64,000 bases of DNA from Marinobacter sp. ANT_B65 (GTDB lineage: Bacteria > Pseudomonadota > Gammaproteobacteria > Pseudomonadales > Oleiphilaceae), in NCBI RefSeq assembly GCF_002407605.1, contig NZ_NXGV01000004.1:124001-188000 (forward strand), written 5' to 3'. Under the pieces are notes generated by a model, which was not told where the DNA came from, did not search any database, and saw only the letters and a list, made by a program, of their open reading frames with translations. This document shows, one piece after another, positions 10,093 to 20,041 of this stretch (position 1 is the first letter of the stretch; each line of letters starts with the position of its first letter). The position numbers and the translations under genes were made by a program.

Positions 10093-12072
10093 CTAGCCCG
10101 CCAACTCTTTCTCCATCGCCTCTACGGTTTCGCTGACGTCGAGCCATTCCGCTTCGGTAGCTTCCAGCTGGGATTTAGCTTTTGATTGCTTGCCCAGCAG
10201 CTCTTTTAACCGGCTTTTGGATTCGTCACCATACAAACCGGGGTCGGCAAGCTCCGATTCCAGTTCGCCAAGAATTTCATGCAGAGATTCCATCTGCTTT
10301 TCCAGTGTCGCCTGTTTCTTGCGGAAAGGACTCAGCTTCTGCCGGAGAGCAGCCTCTGCCCGCTTCCGCGCCTTGCGGTCCTCAGCGCTTTCACCAACAC
10401 CGGTTTCTGATTCCGGGCCGGCAATGCTGTTGTCCATATTTTTTGCGTCAACAGCTTGCCGCTTAGGAGCCTCAGTATCGTCCTTACGACGATCCGCCAG
10501 CCAGCGTTCATAATCTTCAAGATCACCCTGGTATTCCAGAACGCGACCGTCATTAACCAGCCAGAATTCATCAACAGTGTTACGCAACAGATGCCTGTCG
10601 TGGGATACCACCACAATGGCACCTTCGAAATTCTGCAGCGCCATGGTCAATGCCTGACGCATTTCAAGATCAAGATGGTTGGTCGGCTCATCAAGAAGGA
10701 GCAGGTTGGGCTTTTGCCAGGCAATAACCGCAAGCGCAACACGGGCCTTTTCGCCACCCGAAAATGAGCGAATGGGACTCAAGGCTTCGTCACCATGAAA
10801 ATCAAAGCCTCCCAGAAAATTCCGGATGCTCTGCTCCGAAGCTTTGGGCGACAACCTTTGCAGGTGAAGAAAGGGACTTGCAGCCAGATCCAGCGATTCC
10901 AGCTGATGCTGGGCAAAGTAGCCGACAGCCAGGTTCTCGCCACAGGTCCGCTCGCCGGACAGCAACGTACTTACCGCGCCTTCTTCACCCTCGCCCAGCA
11001 AAGCATCCATCAGCGTGGATTTACCCGCGCCATTTGGCCCGAGCAAGCCAATGCGACTTCCCGGAAGAAGGCTCAGATTGATGTCATTGAGAATAACGGT
11101 TTCACCGTGCCCTGCCTGACCATGTCGTATGGAAAGCAGCGGGTTGGACACTTTGTCTGAGACCGGGAATTCGAAGCTGAATGGTGAATCAATATGCGCA
11201 GGGGCAATTTTCTCCATCCGCTCCAGTGATTTTACACGGCTCTGAGCCTGCCGGGCCTTGGTGGCCTGGGCCTTGAAGCGATCAATAAACCGCTGAATCT
11301 CAGCTATTCGTGCCTGCTGACGTTCAAAACCCGCCTGCTGCTGTGCGAGGCGCTCACTGCGCTGAGCCTCAAATGCAGAGTAATTGCCGGTATACAGTTC
11401 CAGCCTGCGCCGATCAAAGTGAACCACATGAGTAGCGACCCGATCCATGAAATCCCGGTCATGAGAGATAAACAGCAGCGTACCATCGTAACGGCGCAGC
11501 CAGTTCTCCAGCCACAGACAAGCGTCCAGGTCCAGGTGGTTGGTCGGCTCATCCAGCAACAGGAGATCCGAAGGACGCATCAGCGCCTGGGCAAGGTTCA
11601 GCCGGATGCGCCAGCCGCCGGAAAAAGCCGACACGGGCCGGTCTGCATCGCCATTCTGGAAACCCAGGCCGCGTAGCAAAGATTCGGCGCGCCTGGCTGC
11701 AGACCAGGCTTCGTGAATGTCCAGCTCGCCGTGTATATGAGCTATCGCATTGTCATCACCCCGGTCTTCAGCCTGCCGGAGTTCCCGCTCAAGGCGCCGT
11801 AAATCCAGATCGCCGTCGAGAACAAAGTCCCTTGCAGTTCGCCCTGTTGCCTCAACTTCTTGCGCCATATGCGCAATGCGACAACCACCAGGAAGTGACA
11901 CACTGCCCTGCTCCGGAGCCAACTGGCCCAGAAATAGCTGAAAAAGGCTGGATTTACCGGCACCATTGGCACCTACAATGGCCACACGCTGGCCAGATTG
12001 CACAGTCAGAGCGACGGAATCTAGCAACCAGACGCCGCCCCGTTGTAAACTGAGATCGGTTATCGTTAACAT
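10093..12072 (-). CDS. yheS: ABC-F family ATPase, YheS-like
   Basis: Soluble twin-cassette ATPase of the ABC-F type, which acts on ribosomes. Cassette 1 has GANGAGKSS, SGGWRIRLNLAQAL and DEPTNHLDLDAC; cassette 2 has GPNGAGKST, SGGEKARVALA and DEPTNHLDLEM. The inter-domain linker (RFIDRFKAQATKARQAQSRVKSLERM region) and PAHIDSPFSF match YheS rather than Uup or EttA. The last ~110 residues are a charged coiled coil. At 659 residues it is slightly longer than Escherichia coli YheS. It is divergent from the gene at 12118. Confidence 0.9.
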   Translation of the reverse strand: MLTITDLSLQRGGVWLLDSVALTVQSGQRVAIVGANGAGKSSLFQLFLGQLAPEQGSVSLPGGCRIAHMAQEVEATGRTARDFVLDGDLDLRRLERELRQAEDRGDDNAIAHIHGELDIHEAWSAARRAESLLRGLGFQNGDADRPVSAFSGGWRIRLNLAQALMRPSDLLLLDEPTNHLDLDACLWLENWLRRYDGTLLFISHDRDFMDRVATHVVHFDRRRLELYTGNYSAFEAQRSERLAQQQAGFERQQARIAEIQRFIDRFKAQATKARQAQSRVKSLERMEKIAPAHIDSPFSFEFPVSDKVSNPLLSIRHGQAGHGETVILNDINLSLLPGSRIGLLGPNGAGKSTLMDALLGEGEEGAVSTLLSGERTCGENLAVGYFAQHQLESLDLAASPFLHLQRLSPKASEQSIRNFLGGFDFHGDEALSPIRSFSGGEKARVALAVIAWQKPNLLLLDEPTNHLDLEMRQALTMALQNFEGAIVVVSHDRHLLRNTVDEFWLVNDGRVLEYQGDLEDYERWLADRRKDDTEAPKRQAVDAKNMDNSIAGPESETGVGESAEDRKARKRAEAALRQKLSPFRKKQATLEKQMESLHEILGELESELADPGLYGDESKSRLKELLGKQSKAKSQLEATEAEWLDVSETVEAMEKELAG

Positions 12073-12117
12073 GTTTTCATATAATCAACGTAAATTGTCA
12101 GGGATGGTTCAGCGCTC

Positions 12118-12675
12118 ATGCCGGTCAGCTTGGAAGCCAACCTGAATTTACCTCTAGAAACCATGAGGTTGCCGGAACATTTAGAGCTGGAAAACCCGCT
12201 TTGGCGGTTTGCACTGATATTCTGGCAGGACACACTGGCGCAGGAAACCTGTCTGGCTCTTCAGACTGAAGGCTGGAGCGTAACACGGATTTTATGCGCC
12301 GGATGGCTTGCACTGAACGGCAGGGCGTACACCGGAATCGAGGACGCTACGGTAACAGAGTGGCGGAGTCGTGTAACCGGCAGCTTGCGCAAGATTCGTA
12401 TGTCTGTGCCTAAGGCCCAGGCTTCATATACCGCTTTGCGCTCAAGTCTCGCCAGCCTTGAGCTGGAGTCAGAGCGTATCGAACTGGCTTTGGCATGGCA
12501 GACTTTAACAACGCCCAACCCGGAACAGAGCAACATGCATGAACGTGACAATCTGATCCGCCCCAATCTCGCTGCGGCAGCACCAGTATCCGGGATGACC
12601 GCAGATACCCGGCAGCTCCTGAGCATATTGGGCGATATTTTAATCGCCTTTCCACAGGGAGGCACACAGCCATGA
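12118..12675 (+). CDS. TIGR02444 / DUF2390 family protein
   Basis: Function unknown. The N-terminal ~115 residues (LENPLWRFALIFW, LALQTEGWSVTRILCAGWL, WRSRVTGSLRKIR) match the pattern of the TIGR02444 family, small proteins found next to yheS-like ABC-F genes in pseudomonads and Marinobacter. It overlaps the next gene by four bases (ATGA), so the two are translationally coupled. Confidence 0.75.
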   Translation: MPVSLEANLNLPLETMRLPEHLELENPLWRFALIFWQDTLAQETCLALQTEGWSVTRILCAGWLALNGRAYTGIEDATVTEWRSRVTGSLRKIRMSVPKAQASYTALRSSLASLELESERIELALAWQTLTTPNPEQSNMHERDNLIRPNLAAAAPVSGMTADTRQLLSILGDILIAFPQGGTQP

Positions 12676-13055
12676 TGATCAAATGGCTCGTCCGGCTCTC
12701 ATTTCCGGCTCTCGGCCTGCTGCTGCTGCTGATGTTCTTCGGCCTTAATGACCCTGATCAGGCGTCAGAGCCGGTTGCGGAAGAAGCGCAACCCGACATA
12801 CCAGCATTTGAGGGGCTGGTGCCCTCTCCTATTCCGACAGACGGCCCGGACATCGTCTTCAAGTGGCGGGATACTGACGGCAACTGGCATTATGCCGATC
12901 GGCCACCGGAACAGGGCCCGTGGAATACACTGGCCATAGAAAGGGCTGACAAGAACCGGGCACCTGCCAGAGCACCCGATCCTGAGACCGACTGGCAATC
13001 ACCATACAGTGCACCCTTTTATCTTGGCCCGAACACGGGAAGCAATGGAAGCTGA
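12672..13055 (+). CDS. DUF4124-like membrane-anchored protein
   Basis: 127 residues. One N-terminal transmembrane or signal-anchor helix (LVRLSFPALGLLLLLMFFGL) is followed by an acidic linker and a DUF4124-type motif, VFKWRDTDGNWHYADRPP. That motif is a small periplasmic domain of unknown function common in gammaproteobacterial envelope proteins. It overlaps the preceding TIGR02444 gene by four bases. Confidence 0.75.
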   Translation: MMIKWLVRLSFPALGLLLLLMFFGLNDPDQASEPVAEEAQPDIPAFEGLVPSPIPTDGPDIVFKWRDTDGNWHYADRPPEQGPWNTLAIERADKNRAPARAPDPETDWQSPYSAPFYLGPNTGSNGS

Positions 13056-13208
13056 CCAGGTCAGGTCTTCGCAGCTGAGCAAGGGGCTCCTGTAGCTTCT
13101 TAACAGATGTTCAGTGGAATCTCCGCTCCGAACCCGTTACCTTTTCCGCTCAGACAAACACAATATGCGGGCAATGCCCGCTCCTTAATGACTCAAAAGG
13201 ATGATGTA

Positions 13209-13940
13209 ATGAAAAAAACGCTGCTTGCACTGGCGATGACTGGCATGGTTGCCGGCTGTTCAACTCCACCAGAAACTCCTGTGGATCCGAAACTGGACTC
13301 CACCGACCAGAAGGTCAGCTATGGCATGGGTCTGGTGCTCGGAGAGCGGATGAATAACGACCTGCCGAATCTGCAGATGGACCAGTTTCTGCAAGGCATC
13401 CAGCATGGTCACGCCGGCGATGAAGAAACCAAGCGCATGAGCCGTGAAGAAATCCAGCAGGCGTTGATGGAATACCAGCAATCACTGCAGGAAGAACAGA
13501 GCCGACAGATGGAAGAGCTGGCACAGAAAAACCTTGAAGCCGGTAAAGCCTTCCTTGCCGAAAATGCCGAACGCGACGGCATTGAGACAACCGAATCAGG
13601 CCTTCAGTTCGAAGTACTGGAAGAAGGCGACGGTGAGCAACCGGGAACAACCGATACTGTTCAGGTGCACTATACCGGTGAGCTTCTATCCGGAGAGGTC
13701 TTTGATAGCTCCCGTGAACGCGGCGAGCCAGTGACCTTCGCTCTGAACCAGGTTATTCCAGGCTGGACCGAAGGCCTGCAACTGATGAACGAAGGCGCCC
13801 GCTACAAGCTCTATATCCCGTCTGATATGGCCTACGGCCCGGGTGGTAATCGCGCGATCGGCCCGAACGAAACTCTGGTTTTTGATGTAGAACTACTGGC
13901 TATCAACCCGGGTGCAGAAGAAGACGCAGCTTCCGAGTAA
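13209..13940 (+). CDS. FKBP-type peptidyl-prolyl isomerase lipoprotein
   Basis: Periplasmic cis-trans prolyl isomerase of the FkpA/Mip type, probably lipid-anchored. The start at 13209 gives a lipoprotein signal with lipobox VAGC (Cys17). Residues ~30-130 form the helical FKBP_N dimerisation domain (KVSYGMGLVLGERM, then a long Glu/Gln-rich helix). The C-terminal FKBP domain has VQVHYTGELLSGEVFDSS, FALNQVIPGWTEGLQLM and YIPSDMAYGPGG. The open frame extends upstream to 13107, but only the downstream start yields a signal peptide. Confidence 0.93.
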   Translation: MKKTLLALAMTGMVAGCSTPPETPVDPKLDSTDQKVSYGMGLVLGERMNNDLPNLQMDQFLQGIQHGHAGDEETKRMSREEIQQALMEYQQSLQEEQSRQMEELAQKNLEAGKAFLAENAERDGIETTESGLQFEVLEEGDGEQPGTTDTVQVHYTGELLSGEVFDSSRERGEPVTFALNQVIPGWTEGLQLMNEGARYKLYIPSDMAYGPGGNRAIGPNETLVFDVELLAINPGAEEDAASE

Positions 13941-13956
13941 TCCGCCAGACTCGTAT

Positions 13957-14026
13957 CCGCGACTTCAGCCTGCCTGAAGTCGCAAAAAAGCCTCAGTAGC
14001 GGGTAATGCCGACTGAGGCTTTTTTG
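13957..14026. terminator. Two terminator hairpins between convergent genes
   Basis: First, GACTTCAG cctgc CTGAAGTC followed by GCAAAAAAG. Second, AAAAAAGCCTCAGT, a loop, then ACTGAGGCTTTTTT, which works on both strands. Together they separate the FKBP gene from rsd. Confidence 0.85.
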
Positions 14027-14043
14027 TATGCGTCAGCGCTGGA

Positions 14044-14523
14044 TCAGACTGGTGCCACCTTGCCTGCATGCACGTTGTGGAGATGTTCAATCAGAAAATC
14101 TTCCATCTCAAAACGACTCTCTAACGTTTCACCCAACCGGGAAAGCTCATCAAACAGAACCTTCACTTCCTGCTCCGGAAGCGCCCCTTCAGTCAGCTGA
14201 TCATTAAAATTAAGGGCAACCTCTGTGGTTTGCTCAATGCGCGGATAAACCTTTGCCGCAAGCTCCAGACCACCGTCATTGAACTCCCGGGCTTCCCTGA
14301 TCAGCTGCTCATATATCTCAAAGTGGCCGGTAGACACATAATCTACAAGCACCTCACAAAGCCGCACGAACTTTTGTTTCAAGGCTTCTGTCTGGGAGAA
14401 GTCACTTTCTCCGGATAAATCACAGTAGTGAACCAATAGCTCCTGACGATCCTTGAGCCAACGGTCAATAAGCTCGCTGACGCCACCCCAACGCTCCCTG
14501 GCATTTCGGCAATTTTCCAACAT
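14044..14523 (-). CDS. rsd: Anti-sigma-70 regulator Rsd/AlgQ
   Basis: Helical bundle protein (159 residues) that binds the housekeeping sigma factor. It starts MLENCRNARERWGGVSELIDRWLKDRQELLVHYC, the hallmark of the Rsd/AlgQ family, and has FCEVL-like (LCEVLVDYVSTGHFEIYEQL) and RFEMEDFLIEHLH segments. The neighbour dsbB is also conserved beside algQ in pseudomonads. It is probably active on entry into stationary phase. Confidence 0.93.
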   Translation of the reverse strand: MLENCRNARERWGGVSELIDRWLKDRQELLVHYCDLSGESDFSQTEALKQKFVRLCEVLVDYVSTGHFEIYEQLIREAREFNDGGLELAAKVYPRIEQTTEVALNFNDQLTEGALPEQEVKVLFDELSRLGETLESRFEMEDFLIEHLHNVHAGKVAPV

Positions 14524-14625
14524 GACGCCTGTTCTCCACTTTATAATCCAACCAGCCGGCCCTGATGCTGATATTTGTTAAGTCAGGCTCAAGTTAACCC
14601 AAGCCCGCTGCCTGTCGCAACCGTT

Positions 14626-15153
14626 TCAGCCAGGGATCCAGCCTTTTGGTTTTCCCCGGTGAAACAGCATGCCCAGGCCCACAACAACCAGTAAAGCGAA
14701 AAAGACAGCCGTCCAGCCTGGAATACTTAACCCGAGAAAACGCCAGACTACTGCTGCGCAGTCTCCGGTGCCTTTGAGAGCTGTGGAAAGCACTTCTCCC
14801 AGGGGAAGCACCTCAAGCATATAGTCTACAGAAGGGCCACAAGCGGGCACCTGATCTGCCGGCAAGCTCTGCAGCCACAACTGGCGCCCCGCCATGCCAA
14901 GCCCTGCACCTGCCGTTACCGCAAGCAACAGACCATACAAGCGCAACCCCAACTGCCCCGGACCGTGCAAAGCAGCCACAAAACTTACCAGGCCAACGCC
15001 CATAAAGCCGAAACGCTGAAGCCAGCACAAAGGACACGGCTCCAGCCCCATCACATGCTCCATGTAAAACGCCACGCCCAACAATCCGGCACAGACAACA
15101 AAAACAAGTGCAAAAATTGCTCGTCCTTTCACAAAGTTTCCTCGGTTTTCCAC
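14626..15153 (-). CDS. dsbB: Disulfide bond formation protein B
   Basis: Inner-membrane quinone reductase that reoxidises DsbA. Its 175 residues show four transmembrane segments. The first periplasmic loop carries CPLCWLQR, and the second loop carries the other pair, PACG and GDC, about 33 residues apart. A conserved arginine follows the CxxC. It lies upstream of rsd on the same strand with a 100-base gap. Confidence 0.94.
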   Translation of the reverse strand: MENRGNFVKGRAIFALVFVVCAGLLGVAFYMEHVMGLEPCPLCWLQRFGFMGVGLVSFVAALHGPGQLGLRLYGLLLAVTAGAGLGMAGRQLWLQSLPADQVPACGPSVDYMLEVLPLGEVLSTALKGTGDCAAVVWRFLGLSIPGWTAVFFALLVVVGLGMLFHRGKPKGWIPG

Positions 15154-15228
15154 AAATACTCCGCCGGGCCTGCTATTCTCGGTTTATCCGGCGGAAACGC
15201 TGCTGATTTTGTCACTAAACCCTAAACC

Positions 15229-15690
15229 ATGACTAACTGCAAGCTTATGACACCTCAGCCAAAATTCGTTTTATTCAGTCTGTTCCTGCTGTTCTCAACA
15301 ATCTCTGCAGCCTGGGCGGAAGATACCGCCGACGCCAGCGAGGAAACTGCCGCAGAATCAGGTGTCACTGATTACATTGCCATGGAGCCAGCGTTTGTAA
15401 CCCATGTCGGAACCCCGGACGGCAAACTGACCTATCTGAAAGCAGCGGTTACCCTCCGGGCTTCCCGGCAGGAAACACGAACAGCCATTACCGCCCACAT
15501 GCCCAGGCTACGCCACGAGCTTGTGATGCTGTTTGGTGAGCAGACAGACACAGAAACACTGACAACGATGGATGGCCAGAAAGCTCTGCGCGAAGAAGCA
15601 AAATCCCGGATAAACAAGGCGCTGGAAGAACAACATACCGGCGAGGCTATTACCGGCGTGCTGTTTACGGAATTCGTAGTACAAAAATAG
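15229..15690 (+). CDS. FliL-like secreted protein
   Basis: 153 residues with an N-terminal signal peptide or signal anchor (FVLFSLFLLFSTISAAWA). The C-terminal FliL-like domain is YIAMEPAFVTHVG, LTYLKAAVTLRA, HMPRLRHELVMLFGEQ, ending GVLFTEFVVQK. No flagellar genes are nearby. Such stand-alone FliL paralogues occur in pseudomonads and Marinobacter, and their role is not established. A second ATG at 15247 (MTPQPKF) is an alternative start. Confidence 0.8.
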   Translation: MTNCKLMTPQPKFVLFSLFLLFSTISAAWAEDTADASEETAAESGVTDYIAMEPAFVTHVGTPDGKLTYLKAAVTLRASRQETRTAITAHMPRLRHELVMLFGEQTDTETLTTMDGQKALREEAKSRINKALEEQHTGEAITGVLFTEFVVQK

Positions 15691-15707
15691 TGCGGAAACA
15701 GGCGGGT

Positions 15708-15923
15708 TCAGGCAATCCGGGAAAACAGGTCGCCACCTGTGGCACGCCTCTCCCGGACAGTGTCACCCGCATCATCCCAACCGGCTTCCCAGGCTGCTAC
15801 AACGACTTCACCGCGATAGGGACAGCGGGTCTTATCCATACCCACTGAGGCTGCCATGTAGCCCTGGCGATAAGCCTTATTCAATGCCTCGACATCCCAG
15901 CCGAGTTTGATGTCCCTTGCCAT
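15708..15923 (-). CDS. Ribosome modulation factor-like small protein
   Basis: 71 residues from the ATG at 15923 (MARDIKLGWDVEAL). The pattern AYRQGYMAASVGMDKTRCPY and AWEAGWDDA resembles ribosome modulation factor (GY, G, K, CPY, W, GW, A positions), which dimerises ribosomes in stationary phase. The N-terminus is longer and less basic than classic Rmf, so it may be a paralogue. The frame extends 13 codons upstream, but MARDIK has the better start context. Confidence 0.65.
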   Translation of the reverse strand: MARDIKLGWDVEALNKAYRQGYMAASVGMDKTRCPYRGEVVVAAWEAGWDDAGDTVRERRATGGDLFSRIA

Positions 15924-16012
15924 GCCACTTCTCCCTGTAACTGATACTGTGCAAATTACCACCAGGGTCAGAAAGTGACAAATTATTGTTCAGCTTCTGT
16001 GACGCAAACCCT

Positions 16013-17566
16013 TCATGAGCGCAGATACTGCTCAAGAAAGTCACCGAACTCCAGGGTATCTGATGCTTCTATCTGCTTCTGCTCTGCCAGTGAATCTTTA
16101 CTGGCAGCCATGAATGCAGCCTGCACGCCAGCTTCCATGCCTTCCTGCCGGAGCGTGTTCTGATGCCCAAGCGCCATCTCCATTGCCCAGTCTCGATGCC
16201 CCAACCCGGAAGCCCGCATCGAATCAATAACCCGCGCTGAAGGCACCTGATTATCCCCCGACAATATGCCGCGCTGGGCCAGCAAAGCCTTGCGATAAAC
16301 ATCCCCACCGTTCCAGCTATCCAGCATTTCAGCCAGAGGCTCAAGCTGACGCAGCACAGCCTGGGCAGCCTCACCAATGAGCGTAGGCTCGCCATCCCGG
16401 CACAGAGTAAGCTCCTGATCACGGCCTTTCGCGACAACGTCTTTGAAGCTGTCGTCCAGTACCCGGCACTCGGCATCATCAATTTGCGGTGATTCTGATA
16501 GCAGACAATCAAGCAGGAACAGATCAAGGAAATCGACCTGGGCTTCATTAACACCTACCGGAGAGAAGGGATCCAGATCCAGACAGCGCACCTCAACATA
16601 TTCCACGCCCCGGGCGTCGAGCGCCTGGATCGGTTTTTCTCCACTCCGGGCGGTGCGTTTAGGGCGCACAGCACTGTAATACTCGTTTTCTATTTGCAGA
16701 ATGCTGGTGTTGATCTGGATAAATTCCCCGTCACGCCGGGTGCCTATCGCTTCGTAGGCTGGCCACTTGGTATGAATGGCCCGATCCAGAGTCTGTGTAT
16801 AGGTGCCAAGCTTGTTGAAGCAGATATTAAGCGAAGACTGGGCATTGTTGTGGTAGCCCAGATCCCCCATGCGCAAAGACGTCGCCTGTTTACCAAACCA
16901 GCTGCGATCATCAAAACGGCTGAGGTCGTGACGCACGCCCGCAACAAAACTTGCATCCAGCGCAGGCGAAGCGCCAAACAGCAACATCAGCAACCAGCTT
17001 CTGCGGCGAAAATTGCGAATCAGCCAGAAATACTGGTCGGACTTAAAGTCCTTCATGCTCTGCTGGTCGCCGAGCGCACCCTGCCACTTTTCCCAGAAGC
17101 TGTCCGGCAGCGAGAGGTTATAGTGTGCACCTGCAATGCTCTGCATCATTCGCCCGTAACGTACTGCCAGACCTTGCCGGTATACGTGTTTGAGACGGCC
17201 GACATTCGAGGTTCCGTAATCGGCAATGGGAATACTGGCATCACCATCCAGCTCACAAGGCATACTGGCTGGCCAGAAAACCTCATCGCCCAGGTTCTGC
17301 TGAACAAAGCGATGAGTATTCCGCAGGGATTCCAGCATCGCCGGAGTACTGCTGCACACTGGCGTTATCAGTTCCAGAAGGGACTCAGAATAGTCCGTTG
17401 TAATGGACGGATGCGTAAGCGCCGAGCCCAGGACCTCGGGGTGAGGAGTCTGTGCAATGAACCCATTACGGTCAACACGCAAACCTTCTTTCTCTACCCC
17501 TTTCAGAAACCCGTTCCAGTCGCTGGCTGCGAACTGGCGGAACACAGAATGGCGAGACTCGGCCAT
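16013..17566 (-). CDS. gshA: Glutamate-cysteine ligase GshA
   Basis: First step of glutathione synthesis, joining glutamate and cysteine with ATP. It is the gammaproteobacterial single-domain type, 517 residues from the ATG at 17566, which follows CAGGAGTCAATC. Family segments seen: KGVEKEGLRVDRNGFIAQTPHP, ITTDYSESLLELITPV, YHNNAQSSLNICFNKLG and YVEVRCLDLDPFSPVGV. It lies downstream of tex behind a GC-rich hairpin. Confidence 0.96.
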   Translation of the reverse strand: MAESRHSVFRQFAASDWNGFLKGVEKEGLRVDRNGFIAQTPHPEVLGSALTHPSITTDYSESLLELITPVCSSTPAMLESLRNTHRFVQQNLGDEVFWPASMPCELDGDASIPIADYGTSNVGRLKHVYRQGLAVRYGRMMQSIAGAHYNLSLPDSFWEKWQGALGDQQSMKDFKSDQYFWLIRNFRRRSWLLMLLFGASPALDASFVAGVRHDLSRFDDRSWFGKQATSLRMGDLGYHNNAQSSLNICFNKLGTYTQTLDRAIHTKWPAYEAIGTRRDGEFIQINTSILQIENEYYSAVRPKRTARSGEKPIQALDARGVEYVEVRCLDLDPFSPVGVNEAQVDFLDLFLLDCLLSESPQIDDAECRVLDDSFKDVVAKGRDQELTLCRDGEPTLIGEAAQAVLRQLEPLAEMLDSWNGGDVYRKALLAQRGILSGDNQVPSARVIDSMRASGLGHRDWAMEMALGHQNTLRQEGMEAGVQAAFMAASKDSLAEQKQIEASDTLEFGDFLEQYLRS

Positions 17567-17582
17567 GATTGACTCCTGCTGC

Positions 17583-17610
17583 AACCGGCGCCCTGTGGCA
17601 GGCGCCGGTT
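17583..17610 (-). terminator. GC-rich hairpin between tex and gshA
   Basis: Perfect 10 bp arms (AACCGGCGCC / GGCGCCGGTT) around an eight-base loop. No T-run follows on the minus strand, so it may attenuate or stabilise tex mRNA rather than terminate fully. Confidence 0.5.
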
Positions 17611-17631
17611 GGTGGAAATAGTTGAAACCGC

Positions 17632-19992
17632 TTAACGCTTATCCTTGCGCGCCGATGCAAACGCCTGAGCCAGGGCTCCGGCCATAGCACCGGAGTCAGC
17701 GCCCTTGTTCTGAACTCTGGGTGCAGACTTGCCCGCTGCCTGCCCATTGCGGCTACCAGCGTTCTGGCGACCGTCTGCGCGCGTGGCACCTGACCGCTTT
17801 GAGTCTGCTTTTTCACCCGGCTGGTCATCCATACGCATAGACAGCGCAATTCGCTTACGCGGGATATCCACCTCCATGACTTTAACCTTCACTATATCTC
17901 CGGCCTTGACCACTTCGCGGGGATCTTTCACAAAGGTATGGGAAAGTGCGGAAATATGTACCAACCCATCCTGGTGAACGCCTATATCAACAAATGCGCC
18001 GAAATTGGTGACATTGGTGACAGAGCCTTCCAGAATCATTCCGGGCTCAAGATCGCCAAGGGTTTCTACCCCTTCCTCAAAGCTCGCAAACCGGAACTCA
18101 GGACGCGGATCCCGGCCCGGTTTCTCAAGCTCAGACAGGATATCCCGTATGGTTGGCACACCAAACTTATCGGTTACGTAATCCTGGGGGTTCAGGCCAC
18201 GCAGAAACGCTGCATCGCCAATAATGTTGTCAACTTTACGGTTATTCTTTGCCGCAATCGCCTCAACCACACCATAGGCTTCAGGGTGAACCGATGACCG
18301 GTCCAGGGGATTCTCTCCACTGGCAATGCGCAGAAAGCCTGCCGCCTGCTCGAAGGTTCTGTCACCCAGGCGGGACACTTTCAACAGCTGTTTGCGGTTA
18401 CGGAACATGCCGTTCTGATTGCGGAATTCAATGATGTTCTGGGCTATGGTCTGATTCAGGCCGGACACTCTTGACAGCAGAGGCGCAGAGGCCGTATTCA
18501 GGTCCACGCCAACACCGTTAACACAGTCCTCAACAACTGCGTCCAGACTGCGGGAAAGCTGCACCTGGGATACGTCATGCTGGTACTGGCCAACGCCAAT
18601 GGACTTGGGCTCAATCTTCACCAGTTCGGCCAGCGGGTCCTGCAGGCGGCGCGCAATCGACACAGCTCCACGGATGGTGACATCCAGATCGGGCAATTCT
18701 TTTGAGGCGAATTCCGAAGCCGAATAAATCGATGCGCCAGACTCACTCACTACAATCCGGGCAAGCTTGAGTTCCGGATAACGCTTGCAGAGATCGCCGA
18801 CCAGCTTCTCAGTTTCCCGGGACGCTGTTCCGTTGCCGATGGCAACCAGCTCAATACGATACTCACGACACCAGGCTGCAAGCTTTTCAATGGAGCCGTC
18901 CCACTGATTCTTCGGCGCGTGAGGGAAGATGGCGCCATGCCCGGCAACCTGGCCGGTACCGTCAATAACAGCCACCTTCACGCCAGTACGCAGACCGGGG
19001 TCCAGCCCCAGGGTCGGGCGTGGTCCGGCCGGGGCCAGCAACAACAGATCCTTGAGGTTGGCCGCAAACACGTTGATGGCCTCAGTCTCGGCCGCTTCCC
19101 GCACCTGGGACACCAGATCTGTCTCGATCTGCGTAGACAGCTTTACCCGCCAGGTCCAGCGCACCACCTCTGAAAGCCATTTATCCGCAGCACGCCCCTT
19201 GTCACGGATGTTCCAGCGAGCAGCGATACGTTGCTCAGCCGGGTGCGGCTGACGGCGATCATCATCTGCATCACCCACAACCAATGTATAGGCGAGAATG
19301 CCTTCGTTGCGGCCACGCAGAATTGCCAGAGCACGATGTGAGGGCACCTTCTTCAAGGGTTCCACATGATCGAAGTAATCCCGGAACTTGGCGCCTTCGT
19401 TCTCTTTGCCCTCGATTACGGTAACCTTCAGTTGTCCCTGCTGCCAGATCAGGTCCCGCAGCTCACCCAAGAGTTCCGCATCCTCGGCAAAACGCTCCAT
19501 CAGAATATAGCGGGCACCGTCGAGGGCAGCTTTGGTGTCATCAACACCTGCATCCTTGTTGATGTAACCTTTAGCCGTGGTTTCCGGCTCCAGCGTCGGA
19601 TCGCCATACAAGGCGTCAGCCAGAGGTTCGAGGCCTGCTTCCCGGGCAATCTGCGCTTTCGTGCGGCGTTTGGGTTTATAGGGAAGGTAAAGATCTTCCA
19701 GACGGTTCTTGGTATCCGCATCCTGAATACTGGCCCGCAGCTCATCGGTCAGCTTGCCCTGCTCCTCAATGCTCTTGAGAATAGTGCCTCGCCGGTCCTC
19801 CAACTCCCTGAGGTAACGCAGGCGTTCTTCAAGGGTACGCAGCTGGCTATCATCCAGGGAGCCAGTCACCTCTTTACGATAACGGGCAATAAACGGAACG
19901 GTGGAGCCTTCGTCCAACAGGGCGACTGTGGCGTTGACCTGCTGCTCTCTTACACCGAGTTCGTCAGCGATGCGTCTGGAAATACTGTTCAT
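17632..19992 (-). CDS. tex: RNA-binding transcription accessory protein Tex
   Basis: S1-domain protein (786 residues) of the Tex/Spt6-like family. In order: an N-terminal helical domain ([41 protein letters not shown] region), a YqgF-homologous domain ([18 protein letters not shown]), helix-hairpin-helix repeats ([38 protein letters not shown]), and a C-terminal S1 domain ([30 protein letters not shown]). The tail after ~720 is basic and low in complexity. Tex proteins bind nucleic acid and influence transcription. Confidence 0.96.
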   Translation of the reverse strand: MNSISRRIADELGVREQQVNATVALLDEGSTVPFIARYRKEVTGSLDDSQLRTLEERLRYLRELEDRRGTILKSIEEQGKLTDELRASIQDADTKNRLEDLYLPYKPKRRTKAQIAREAGLEPLADALYGDPTLEPETTAKGYINKDAGVDDTKAALDGARYILMERFAEDAELLGELRDLIWQQGQLKVTVIEGKENEGAKFRDYFDHVEPLKKVPSHRALAILRGRNEGILAYTLVVGDADDDRRQPHPAEQRIAARWNIRDKGRAADKWLSEVVRWTWRVKLSTQIETDLVSQVREAAETEAINVFAANLKDLLLLAPAGPRPTLGLDPGLRTGVKVAVIDGTGQVAGHGAIFPHAPKNQWDGSIEKLAAWCREYRIELVAIGNGTASRETEKLVGDLCKRYPELKLARIVVSESGASIYSASEFASKELPDLDVTIRGAVSIARRLQDPLAELVKIEPKSIGVGQYQHDVSQVQLSRSLDAVVEDCVNGVGVDLNTASAPLLSRVSGLNQTIAQNIIEFRNQNGMFRNRKQLLKVSRLGDRTFEQAAGFLRIASGENPLDRSSVHPEAYGVVEAIAAKNNRKVDNIIGDAAFLRGLNPQDYVTDKFGVPTIRDILSELEKPGRDPRPEFRFASFEEGVETLGDLEPGMILEGSVTNVTNFGAFVDIGVHQDGLVHISALSHTFVKDPREVVKAGDIVKVKVMEVDIPRKRIALSMRMDDQPGEKADSKRSGATRADGRQNAGSRNGQAAGKSAPRVQNKGADSGAMAGALAQAFASARKDKR

Positions 19993-20041
19993 GCAATCTC
20001 TGCCTGATGCGTTTCTGATAAAGCAGCAAAGGTACAGCGGC